Assembly (NCBI GenBank): GCA_024276075.1
Contig: JAJRXX010000069.1
Coordinates: forward strand, 1-46,013
Origin: Planctomycetota bacterium
GTDB lineage: Bacteria; Planctomycetota; Phycisphaerae; Phycisphaerales; Phycisphaeraceae
Reading direction: 5' to 3'
Length of the DNA: 46,013 nt
The notes beneath the pieces were generated by a model that had not been told where the DNA came from, did not search any database, and saw only the letters and a list, made by a program, of their open reading frames with translations. Both the position numbers and the translations under genes were made by a program. This document shows positions 25,907-36,189 of this stretch, piece by piece; the stretch's first letter is position 1; every line of letters begins with the position of its first letter.

Positions 25907-26473
25907 ATGAACGCCAAGCTCCAACCCAGCCAAAAAGCACCCGACTTCACACTGCCCGCCACCGACGGGTCGACCGTCCACCTCGCCGACGAATTAGCCC
26001 GACACACCGCCGTCGTCGTGATGTTTCTGTGCAACCACTGCCCCTATGTCAAAGCCTATATCCCCCGCCTGATCCAGTTACAGGACCAGTTCCCCGCCGC
26101 CGCACCGCAGACCGACAAAAACGGCGTCCGCTTTCTTGGTATCTGCTCCAACGACGCTCAGACCTACCCCGAAGACAGCTTTGAAAACATGAAAAAGGCC
26201 ACCCGCGAATGGGCGTTCAACTTCCCGTACCTTCACGACCAGGACCAGTCCGTCGCACGCGCCTACGGTGCCCAGCGCACGCCGGATATCTTCCTGCTCG
26301 GCCCCGACAGCACCTGCCGATACGAAGGGGCCGTCGACGATAATTACCAGGACCCTGATCGCATCACCCAGCAGCCGCTGCGCGACGCGATCCAAGCGAT
26401 CATCGCTGGCAAGCCGATCACCGAGCCGCAAACCCAAGCCATCGGCTGCACCATCAAATGGAAAAACTCTTAA
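25907..26473 (+). CDS. Thioredoxin-fold (AhpC/TSA-type) redoxin
   Basis: A 188-residue redoxin. It opens with KLQPSQKAPDFTLPATDGSTVHLADE, then VVVMFLCNHCPYVKAY with a CxxC pair (Cys-Asn-His-Cys), followed by GICSNDAQTYPEDSFENM and YLHDQDQSVARAYGAQRTPDIFLLGPD. The cis-Pro is in the TPDIFLL part. Members reduce peroxides or act as general thiol reductants. The start is the ATG at 25907; 37 residues upstream are open but unlike the family. No signal peptide, so probably cytoplasmic. Its last 16 bases overlap the ABC ATPase gene, which indicates an operon. Confidence 0.9.
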   Translation: MNAKLQPSQKAPDFTLPATDGSTVHLADELARHTAVVVMFLCNHCPYVKAYIPRLIQLQDQFPAAAPQTDKNGVRFLGICSNDAQTYPEDSFENMKKATREWAFNFPYLHDQDQSVARAYGAQRTPDIFLLGPDSTCRYEGAVDDNYQDPDRITQQPLRDAIQAIIAGKPITEPQTQAIGCTIKWKNS

Positions 26474-27321
26474 CCCCAACCCACGACACGACGCCCACCA
26501 CCGAACTCTCCGCGCAAGGTCTGACTTTTGGCTACGAACCGGACCACCGCATCATCCAAGACCTTTCCGCCACGCTCACCGCTGGTCAGCTCTGTGCGAT
26601 GGTCGGCCCAAACGCAGCGGGCAAGTCCACCTTGCTACGCCTCTTGATCGGGCAGCTCCAGCCCTGGTCGGGTCGCGTCGATCTCGACGGCCAAGACGTC
26701 ACTGCCATGCCGCCGGGCCGCCGGGCAAAGTGGATTAGCTACGTCCCTCAGCGTGCCTGGGCAAGCTTCGCGTTCACCGTCGGGGAAGTCGTCGCGATGG
26801 GCCGATACGCACTGCGCCACGATCCCGGAGCCGTCGAACACGCGCTCCAATGCTGCGAACTCGACACGATCCGTCACAGCATCTACGCACACCTCTCGGT
26901 CGGTCAGCAGCAGCGCGTCCTGCTCGCACGCGCCTTGGCACAAGCCACTGGGCACGGCCGCGTCATGATCCTCGACGAGCCGGGCAGCGCCATGGACCTG
27001 CGTCACACCCATCAGACCATGCGCATACTCGTTCAATTGGCACGGTCGGGCGTCGCTGTGCTTGCCGTGCTCCACGACCTGACCCTCGCCGCTCGCTACG
27101 CCGATACCGTTTGGCTCATGAACGAGGGGCAAATCGCCGCTGCGGGACCGTGGCATGACGTTCTAACCCCTCAAACCCTCGAACCGGTCTACCGCGTACG
27201 CATACAGGCGCTCAACACCCCGGACCACGACCGGCCCATCTTCGATATTCAACCACACCATGGCTCTTCGGATAAACTATCTGTAACCAGGAACACGCAC
27301 CACGATTCTCCAAAATCATGA
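26458..27321 (+). CDS. ABC transporter ATP-binding protein, FecE/HmuV type
   Basis: A 287-residue ATPase of the iron-siderophore, heme and cobalamin import class. It shows Walker A GPNAAGKST, a Q-loop in VPQRAWASFAFTVGEVVAMGRYAL (the FTVGEVVAMGR wording is typical of FecE/BtuD relatives), the signature LSVGQQQRV, Walker B VMILDEPGSAMD, and the H-loop in LAVLHDL. The usual partners (permease and binding protein) are not in the window. Either it serves a transporter elsewhere or it has lost its partners. The gene overlaps the redoxin by 16 bases and the next gene by four (ATGA). The C-terminal extension after residue 255 is not part of the core. Confidence 0.92.
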   Translation: MEKLLTPTHDTTPTTELSAQGLTFGYEPDHRIIQDLSATLTAGQLCAMVGPNAAGKSTLLRLLIGQLQPWSGRVDLDGQDVTAMPPGRRAKWISYVPQRAWASFAFTVGEVVAMGRYALRHDPGAVEHALQCCELDTIRHSIYAHLSVGQQQRVLLARALAQATGHGRVMILDEPGSAMDLRHTHQTMRILVQLARSGVAVLAVLHDLTLAARYADTVWLMNEGQIAAAGPWHDVLTPQTLEPVYRVRIQALNTPDHDRPIFDIQPHHGSSDKLSVTRNTHHDSPKS

Positions 27322-28100
27322 CCACCACCACCCTCATCACGACCCTCGCACTGAGCTTTAACGACGTCCTGACCTTCGCGTTCATCGCGCTGTTCATCGT
27401 CGGGCCCTGGATATCCAAAGCCATGAAGAAAGCGGGTCAATCGGGCAGCCGTCCCACGTCGGGGCGTTCGACGGTGCGCCACACACCCTCACGCGACCTG
27501 CCCAGCGCCACCGATTTGGCGCTGCGCCGCCAAAAACGGCTACAGGAACTCGCCCAACGTCGCCGCACCGCCGCCACCGGCCAACAACCCCCACGCGGAC
27601 CCGAGCCCAGCAACCTCTCCATGGCCCAGCGCCTCGAACGACAACGCGCCAAAGCCATGTACGAACAACGCGCACGCAAACTACGCCAGCAACAAACCCA
27701 ACCCCAACAGCCCCACACCGTCATCCAGCAACCCACCCAGCGCCCTCAACAGCAGATCGCGCAGCAGCGCCTAGCCCGCCAACACGCCCGTCAGATCAAG
27801 CGCCAACAGCAACGCCAACGCGCCGAAGCACTCCGCTACATGACACAGCAGCGAAAAGCCGCCGCCGCCAAGCTGGCCCAGCCTCAGCAACGCCCAAAGC
27901 TTTCTCGCATCGCCACCAAGCACGACCGTGGCATCGTCCACCGCCACGTACCCGACGCGCCCACCACCACCGTCACCGCCGCGCACCGTCCACGCATCAG
28001 ATACCTCAACGCTCGCTCCCTGCGCAACGCCATCATGCTCAAGGAAATCCTCGACCCACCCGTGGCACTACGCCAACCCAGCGCCGAAACAAATTATTAA
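27318..28100 (+). CDS. Hypothetical membrane protein with Gln/Arg-rich cytoplasmic part
   Basis: Unrecognised, 260 residues. There is one membrane segment about residues 15-33 (DVLTFAFIALFIVGPWI) with basic residues after it, so the long part probably faces the cytoplasm. Residues 50-215 are highly basic and dominated by Gln, Arg, Ala and Pro (QRLERQRAKAM, RPQQQIAQQRLARQHARQIKRQ), with predicted long helices. The end (IRYLNARSLRNAIMLKEILDPPVAL) looks folded and resembles a short conserved tail. It overlaps the ABC ATPase gene by four bases. Binding to nucleic acid or membrane lipids could follow from the charge, but this is only a guess. R2 copy a lies after it. Confidence 0.75.
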   Translation: MTTTTLITTLALSFNDVLTFAFIALFIVGPWISKAMKKAGQSGSRPTSGRSTVRHTPSRDLPSATDLALRRQKRLQELAQRRRTAATGQQPPRGPEPSNLSMAQRLERQRAKAMYEQRARKLRQQQTQPQQPHTVIQQPTQRPQQQIAQQRLARQHARQIKRQQQRQRAEALRYMTQQRKAAAAKLAQPQQRPKLSRIATKHDRGIVHRHVPDAPTTTVTAAHRPRIRYLNARSLRNAIMLKEILDPPVALRQPSAETNY

Positions 28101-28124
28101 TTAGCCGTCGCCCGCGCCACCTCA

Positions 28125-28230
28125 TAATACGCATTGCGTATATTTCCAGCGCGTCGTAAGCGATGTAAGTTATTGCTTGCCCTGTTTTCGCGTTCGTAGA
28201 CACCGCGCAAGTATTAATTTGAATTGGTAT
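28125..28230 (+). repeat. Repeat family R2, copy a, uninterrupted
   Basis: The only intact R2 in the window. It begins at TAATACGCATTGCGTATATT, in which 15 bases (ATACGC... to GCGTAT) are a perfect palindrome around the central base. It continues through GCGCGTCGTAAGCGATGTAA, GTTATTGCTTGCCCTG and GCGCAAGTATTAATTTG, and ends near GAATTGGTAT. The same sequence, split by a MITE, is at 41905-42109 and, reversed, at 9551-9764. Its 3' end contributes the stop and last codons of mfd (TNSN-stop on the minus strand). Confidence 0.87.
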
Positions 28231-31200
28231 TACTCACTCGTACATTGCCCACCAGCACCTTCCGCAACACCGCTAGCAGCGTGCTTGGCTCAAGGTACTT
28301 TTTCGGCGGCCGCCAATACACCGTCAGATCATCAATCACGCTTACCCGTCCCGGCGCATCGGTCAACACCGGCTCGAGCTTGCCGGGCCGCGGCGTCGCA
28401 AAGATCACATCAGGCCCATCGAGCTTGACCGACTCGATTCCCAACAGCGTCGCCGCCACGCGCAATTGGGCAAGCTCCAGCAGCACCCGTGCCTGACGCG
28501 GCGCCTCACCGTATGCGTCCGTCAGGTCACGCGTCACCGCTTCGAGTTCTTCAAGCGTCACCGCTCTGCCCAGACGCCGGTACGCTTCGATCCGGAACTT
28601 GTCCGACCCGATGTACCGCTTGGGCAGGTACCCCGATACCGGTAGCTCCAGGTGCGTCTTGGCAGGCTCCACAATCGGCTCCTGACGCAGCCGTCGCGCC
28701 GCCTGCTCCAACAATTGACAGTACATCTCGTAACCCACCGCCGCGATGTGACCACTCTGCTGCGCACCCAGCAGGTTGCCCGCACCACGAATTTCCAAAT
28801 CTCGCATCGCGATTTTAAACCCCGCGCCGAGCATCGAGTACTGCTCGATCGCTCGCAGCCGCCGCGACGCCGTCTCCGTCACCGGCCGATCATCCGGCAA
28901 GAGCAGATAGCAATACGCCCGGTGCTTGTACCGACCTACGCGACCCCGTAGCTGGTGCAAGTCCGCCAAACCAAACCGGTCCGCCCCGTTAATAAAAATC
29001 GTGTTCGCCGTAGGGATGTCGAGCCCCGATTCGATGATCGTCGTGCACACCAGCACGTCCACCTCACGCCGCATGAACCGCAGCATCACCTCCTCGAGCT
29101 CGTGCGCACCCATCTGACCGTGTCCCACCGCCACCCGCGCCTCGGGCACCAGCTTCTGCACCTCGTCCGCCACGAACCCGATGTTGTGCACACGGTTGTG
29201 CACGAAGTACACCTGCCCCTCACGATTTAGCTCACGCACAATCGCCTGCTTGATCCGTTGCGCGTCATAAGGCACCACCTCCGTCATAATCGCGCGGCGG
29301 TCCAACGGCGGGGTCGATAGCGAGCTGATGTCACGCAGGCCTAGCATCGACATGTGCAACGTCCGTGGTATCGGTGTCGCCGACAGCGTTAATACGTCCA
29401 CCGTTAGGCGCAGCCGCATCAGCTTATGCTTGTGCTCCACGCCAAACCGCTGCTCCTCGTCGATCACCACCAGCCCCAGGTCGGCGAACTTTACATCACC
29501 CGATAGCAACCGGTGCGTACCGATGATGACGTCCACCGCGCCCCGCGCCAGATCCGCCAAGACCGCCGCCACCTGGGCCGCCGTCTTGAACCGGCTGATC
29601 GACGCCACGCAAAACGGGTAATCCGCCATGCGCTCACAAAACGTGCGCTCGTGCTGCTCAGCCAACACCGTCGTGGGCACCAGTATCGCTACCTGTTTGC
29701 CCTGCTCGACCGCCTTGAACGCGGCACGCACCGCCAACTCCGTCTTGCCGAACCCCACGTCACCGCAGATCAGCCGGTCCATCGGCGTCGCGGCGCTCAT
29801 GTCACGCTTAATCTCCGCAATCGCCGCGAGCTGGTCCTGCGTCTCGTCGTACGGGAACTCCGCTTCAAACTTACGCTGCCAAGGCGTGTCGGCCCCATAG
29901 CTAATCCCCGGCAGGCTCGACCTCGCCGCCTGCACGCGCAGCAGCTCCGCTGCCAGGTCCTTCACCGCCTCGGCGACCTGCTGTTTCTGCTTCGACCAAC
30001 GCTTGCCGCCAAGCAGACTCAACGGCGGCTTACCGTGGAAGCCACCGATGTACTTCTGCACCAGCTCGATCTGCGACGCCGGCACGTGCAACTGCGCGCT
30101 CTGCGCAAACGTCAGCGTCAGGTACTCCTGCGTCCCGCTTTTGCGCGTGAGCGTGCGCATCCCCTCGTACCGCGCGATCCCGTGCTCCACGTGCACCACG
30201 TAGTCACCGACCTCCACGTCCAAGAACACGTCTCGGACACCCCGGCCCGCGCCGCTCGCCCCCCCATGCCCCGGACGCACGCGCCGACGAACGTGATACC
30301 TATGAAACAACTCATGGTGCCCCACCAGATGCAGCGCCTCATCGTGCTGTTCACCCCACACAAAGCCCCGGTGCAGGTACCCCACCTCGACCCGCACCGC
30401 CGCCCCACCCCCCGGCGCATGCTCAGTTAACAGCTCGCGTAGCCGATCCCGTTCTGCGGTGTTCTGGCACAGCACCACCACCCCAGCATCAGCCTGATCG
30501 CCGTTCCCAGATGCCCGGGCCAGCCCCGACGCTAGCTCGCCCAACTCACGCACCGCAACCGCTGCGCTGTGATCAAAATTCGTCAACGCACCCACCGGTA
30601 GCGTCATCGCCGCGTTGCGCCCCGCTGCCGCACCGTACTGGTTCACCTCCACATGCAGACGCGCGTTCAACGCGGCGAACAACGATTGCGGCGAGTAGAT
30701 GCCTCGCGGATTTGTCAGGCGCTCGTAATAACCCCGCCCCTGCTCAGCCAACTCCAACGGCTCGTGCATCACCACCACCGCATCATCAGGCAGCAGCGAC
30801 AATACACTAACCGTCTCGCTATCACGGTGCAGTTGATCCGCACGCGCGCCGATTACCCGCACCCGCTCCAGCGGCGCGCCCGACCCCATCGTCTCCGGAT
30901 CGATCATGGTGATTGATTCGACCGTGTCCCCGAAAAAGTCGACACGCACCGGCCCGCCACCCAAACCGCCACCGCTAGCTCCCTCCACACCACCCAATAA
31001 ACCTGCCGGCAGATACACGTCTACGATCCCGCCGCGCGACGCAAACTGACCCGGTTGCTCGACCACCTCCACACGCTCGTACCCCACCGAGCTTAGCCAT
31101 TCCAACAATTGGCCTAACGCATAATCCCTACCCGCCTCCAGCGTCAGCGACAGTTCACCGACCGACTCGGGCCGCGGCACGCCCTGCATCACCGCTTGAA

Positions 31201-31603
31201 TCGACCCCACCAGCACGCACGCCCCGCTGTCGCTCTGATCGCCACCCATCCCCGCCAGCCAACTCACCACGTCCAGCCGCTCACCAAGCAGTTCCAGATT
31301 CACCCCCGTCTCGCCCGGCAACACCTCCAGCGCCCCCAGCCGCCGCACGTCGACCCGCCACGCGCCCTCGTCCAATATCGCCAAATCCTCCACCGCGTCA
31401 TCCGCCTCGTCCGGATGCGCCACCAATAGCAGCACCAATCGCCCCGTGCGCACCGCCAGCGCACCAGCCACCAAAGCGGTGCTCGACCCTCTGCTGCCCT
31501 GCGCCGCTACGCTCTGACCCGACGTGACCTGCTCGCAAAGCGCATCGATCGCCGACGAATGAACGATGCGCTCCAACCAACCGTGTAACCGCCCGTTTGC
31601 CAT
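28214..31603 (-). CDS. mfd: Transcription-repair coupling factor
   Basis: Removes RNA polymerase stalled at DNA lesions and recruits UvrA. The 1129-residue protein has the N-terminal UvrB-like part (residues 1-350), the RNA-polymerase-interaction domain about 465-525 (DYVVHVEHGIARYEGM), and the helicase core. The core has Walker A GDVGFGKT at 614-621, the DEEQRFG box, SATPIPRTLHMSMLGLRDIS, the translocation motif and the C-terminal D7 domain. It lacks an obvious truncation, though at 1129 residues it is slightly shorter than E. coli Mfd. The last four codons and stop come from R2. The start is ATG 31603. With ligA and uvrC nearby, the segment is rich in repair genes. Confidence 0.97.
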   Translation of the reverse strand: MANGRLHGWLERIVHSSAIDALCEQVTSGQSVAAQGSRGSSTALVAGALAVRTGRLVLLLVAHPDEADDAVEDLAILDEGAWRVDVRRLGALEVLPGETGVNLELLGERLDVVSWLAGMGGDQSDSGACVLVGSIQAVMQGVPRPESVGELSLTLEAGRDYALGQLLEWLSSVGYERVEVVEQPGQFASRGGIVDVYLPAGLLGGVEGASGGGLGGGPVRVDFFGDTVESITMIDPETMGSGAPLERVRVIGARADQLHRDSETVSVLSLLPDDAVVVMHEPLELAEQGRGYYERLTNPRGIYSPQSLFAALNARLHVEVNQYGAAAGRNAAMTLPVGALTNFDHSAAVAVRELGELASGLARASGNGDQADAGVVVLCQNTAERDRLRELLTEHAPGGGAAVRVEVGYLHRGFVWGEQHDEALHLVGHHELFHRYHVRRRVRPGHGGASGAGRGVRDVFLDVEVGDYVVHVEHGIARYEGMRTLTRKSGTQEYLTLTFAQSAQLHVPASQIELVQKYIGGFHGKPPLSLLGGKRWSKQKQQVAEAVKDLAAELLRVQAARSSLPGISYGADTPWQRKFEAEFPYDETQDQLAAIAEIKRDMSAATPMDRLICGDVGFGKTELAVRAAFKAVEQGKQVAILVPTTVLAEQHERTFCERMADYPFCVASISRFKTAAQVAAVLADLARGAVDVIIGTHRLLSGDVKFADLGLVVIDEEQRFGVEHKHKLMRLRLTVDVLTLSATPIPRTLHMSMLGLRDISSLSTPPLDRRAIMTEVVPYDAQRIKQAIVRELNREGQVYFVHNRVHNIGFVADEVQKLVPEARVAVGHGQMGAHELEEVMLRFMRREVDVLVCTTIIESGLDIPTANTIFINGADRFGLADLHQLRGRVGRYKHRAYCYLLLPDDRPVTETASRRLRAIEQYSMLGAGFKIAMRDLEIRGAGNLLGAQQSGHIAAVGYEMYCQLLEQAARRLRQEPIVEPAKTHLELPVSGYLPKRYIGSDKFRIEAYRRLGRAVTLEELEAVTRDLTDAYGEAPRQARVLLELAQLRVAATLLGIESVKLDGPDVIFATPRPGKLEPVLTDAPGRVSVIDDLTVYWRPPKKYLEPSTLLAVLRKVLVGNVRVSNTNSN

Positions 31604-31628
31604 GCGAAAGCTCGAACCGGCTTTATCA

Positions 31629-31651
31629 CCCCCTCCCTTTCAGGGAGGGGG
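31629..31651. repeat. Palindromic hairpin upstream of mfd
   Basis: CCCCCTCCCT (31629-31638) pairs with AGGGAGGGGG (31642-31651) across three bases. It lies 26 bases upstream of the mfd start. There is no T-run, so it is not a plain terminator. A related GC-rich palindrome follows at 31704-31725, so both may be members of a dispersed repeat. Confidence 0.6.
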
Positions 31652-31703
31652 AAGGGGGAGGGTTGTGCGCCCGTGATTTACGAGGCTTTCACCCCTCACC
31701 CTG

Positions 31704-31725
31704 CCTCTCCCCTCGAGGGGAGAGG
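31704..31725. repeat. Perfect 22-bp palindrome
   Basis: CCTCTCCCCTC is followed directly by its reverse complement, GAGGGGAGAGG. It sits between the GNAT gene (ends 31850) and mfd (starts 31603), both on the minus strand. No T-run follows. Confidence 0.7.
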
Positions 31726-31849
31726 GGCTTTGAAACAACCTGCCAAAAATCACGCCCGGCGCGCACGCGCAAACGTAGCCGTGCTGTACGCACTGCCACG
31801 CCGGGCACCCGATCTATGCTCTCTCCCCTGTCGCTACAACCTTATCGCC

Positions 31850-32431
31850 TCATTCAGGCGCTTCGTCCATTTTCGGTCGCCGCTCCACACGCGCAGGCCT
31901 CACGCTCAGCGTCACGGGCACCTCGTAGCTGTCCGCCGCTGGCAGTTCGGGCGTCATGCCACCCGAAGCGTCCGGCACATCATCCAACACGCGCACCATT
32001 GCCACCTCGTCACACGCCTGGCTCTTAGAGCAACGCACGCAGTCGCTCCACACTTTCAACGGCAGGCTCTGACGATCCACCACCTCAAACCCACACGACT
32101 CGAAAAACCGCGTCTCGTACGTCAGCGTCATCAGCCGGCGCAGCCCCAACTCCCTCGCCTCTTCCACGCACGCCTCCACCAATTGCTTGCCCAACCCGCG
32201 CCCCCGGCACCCTGGCACCACCGCTAGGGAATACACCTCCGCCAGATTCGCCCACACGATACTCAGCCCGCACACCCCCACCACAACCCCGCTCTCTTGG
32301 GCCACGTGAAACTCGCGCACGTGCTCGTACAAAAACGACGCGGACCGATGCAGCATCAGCCCGTACTCAGCACTGTCGTTGATAATCTTGCCCACCGCGG
32401 GCACGTCGTGCACTGTCGCGTGTCGGATCAT
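31850..32431 (-). CDS. GNAT acetyltransferase, short ArgA-like
   Basis: A 193-residue GNAT enzyme. The acetyl-CoA site is VYSLAVVPGCRGRGLGKQLVE (R/QxxGxG/A type), followed by LMTLTYETRFFESCGFEVVDR. The segment LKVWSDCVRCSKSQACDEVAM has a Cys cluster typical of short bacterial N-acetylglutamate synthase-like proteins, so glutamate acetylation for arginine synthesis is possible; other substrates cannot be excluded. About 40 residues at the C-terminus (DDVPDASGG onward) lie beyond the domain. The start is ATG 32431. No arginine gene is visible nearby. Confidence 0.88.
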   Translation of the reverse strand: MIRHATVHDVPAVGKIINDSAEYGLMLHRSASFLYEHVREFHVAQESGVVVGVCGLSIVWANLAEVYSLAVVPGCRGRGLGKQLVEACVEEARELGLRRLMTLTYETRFFESCGFEVVDRQSLPLKVWSDCVRCSKSQACDEVAMVRVLDDVPDASGGMTPELPAADSYEVPVTLSVRPARVERRPKMDEAPE

Positions 32432-32576
32432 GTCAACACACCATCCCTACAACCGAACTTTATAAAAATCTTCACACTCATCGAACATATTGTACGCCGC
32501 CTCTCAACACGACCACCGCCACCCTAGCCACGCCGGACTCCGCCGCCCGTCGCACCAGTGTCAAACACACCCCCGT

Positions 32577-34811
<2,235 letters not shown>

Positions 34812-34938
34812 CTACTCCCAACCCAATGCACCGCCGTGCCCACACCAGCCCCACACGCGAACACCCCTGCGCTATGCCCAACCCGAACCGTATGGTCACA
34901 GCAGCCCCTCGCCAGCCCCGCCGACCACGGTCATGTTG

Positions 34939-35583
34939 TTAATTGCGTATCGCTTTTTTGAGCGTCCGACGCGCCTCGGGGATCAATTTCCCCTGCAGCG
35001 CACGGTCGAGCAGATCGGCCTGCCCCTCACGCTTGGCTGTGCGCACCAGTTCCACCAGATGCCGGTCTCGGTCTCGGGCAAATCGCTCGAACCCCTGCTC
35101 TAGTTCGTGACGATTGTACTTCGACAACGGATCGGTCAACCCCGTCTGCGCCACCGCCCAGTCGATTAGGCTCCTCGCCTCCGTGCTGAACCGGAAGCTA
35201 TCGAGCGTCGCTTGCAGACGCGCGCCCAGACTAGCGAACAAATCCGTCATTGCCTCGGGCAACGACCACAATTCTTCCACACCCCCGCCCGACTTCTCCA
35301 ACGATGACAACCACCCTTTACCAGCCGATGACGACACCGCTGGCGTACTTGAATTCGACATAACAACTCCTAATCCTTCTGATCCTTTTCGTTTCGCTCT
35401 CAACTGAGCAACCGCCGTGTTCACCGCCACGCGCCCGTGGTTCGAAAAACGTATCGTCAGTCGCTGCGCCGCCCTGCCCTCGTGCTTGATCTCCCTGGCC
35501 TGCTCCACCACGCCCTCACCCCACTCGGGTCGCTTGGCGTGAAAAACCACGTCACCCCGCTCAAAACGCACCCCTTCCACCAT
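34939..35583 (-). CDS. DUF3553-containing protein
   Basis: 214 residues. The N-terminal 60 residues match DUF3553 (FERGDVVFHAKRPEWGEGVV... RLTIRFSNHGRVAVNTAVAQL), a small beta domain also found at the C-terminus of UvrD-type helicases and likely to bind protein or DNA. The rest is an unrecognised helical part ending in a Lys/Arg-rich tail. The start is the ATG at 35583 with AGGG upstream; the frame is open 29 codons further but without a good site. It lies upstream of ligA on the same strand, with a 151-base gap, which suggests a link to DNA transactions but does not prove it. Confidence 0.78.
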   Translation of the reverse strand: MVEGVRFERGDVVFHAKRPEWGEGVVEQAREIKHEGRAAQRLTIRFSNHGRVAVNTAVAQLRAKRKGSEGLGVVMSNSSTPAVSSSAGKGWLSSLEKSGGGVEELWSLPEAMTDLFASLGARLQATLDSFRFSTEARSLIDWAVAQTGLTDPLSKYNRHELEQGFERFARDRDRHLVELVRTAKREGQADLLDRALQGKLIPEARRTLKKAIRN

Positions 35584-36189
35584 CTTCACCCTAGCCCCTG
35601 ACTCTGCCCTTAACTTAAACCGGTCTCCCGATCGCGGGTACGATTCTCTCAAAAGACTCGCTAGCCACACACACCGCTAGAAACACTCGCCATTCGCATC
35701 CGTAGCACGCACTGCGATACACGCATGAGCATGACTTCAATCCGTGTTGTTGTGTCATCACGCCCACGACCCGCGAGCTAAGCGAACCCCCGCCTCCCAA
35801 GTCGCTTTCCAGCGTTGTGACTATTCTTTCTCCACCCGACCCCAAGGACATTGCCACGCTTCATCGCGGGTCACTTGCTCTTAGATTAGTCTGGGGCGCT
35901 TGGGTTGGAAAACACCCAAGCGATGCTTAGCTCTTATCGGCTTTCCCAAACCCCTTCATCAACAATTCATCTAACAAGATTGTACAGACTCTGCCCCGCA
36001 TCTCAACCCGCCGTTACGCCGCGACAGTTTTTGTGGATTTTTCTCCCTCAACGCAAATCCCCCCATCACCGCAACCGTCAAACACGCACGCCTCACGCCC
36101 CCAAACGACGACACGACGCGATTAATGCCGTGCCTACCGCCATCGCCACCGCTCCATCTCAAACCCCTCTTGCCGCTTATAATCACACG
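35584..36189. other. Divergent intergenic region before uvrC
   Basis: About 600 bases between the DUF3553 gene (minus) and uvrC (plus). The uvrC frame is open from 35905, but that region has neither a ribosome site nor family similarity. A hairpin is formed by CGCTTGGGT (35897-35905) and ACCCAAGCG (35914-35922) without a T-run. No other gene or repeat is recognised. The promoters of both genes should lie here. Confidence 0.55.

Noticed and set aside
31629-31725. Rho-independent terminators between the GNAT gene and mfd
   Set aside because: Strong stems but no T-run on either strand.
35905-36189. N-terminal extension of uvrC by 95 codons
   Set aside because: Basic low-complexity residues with no family similarity; the ATG at 36190 matches the usual UvrC start.
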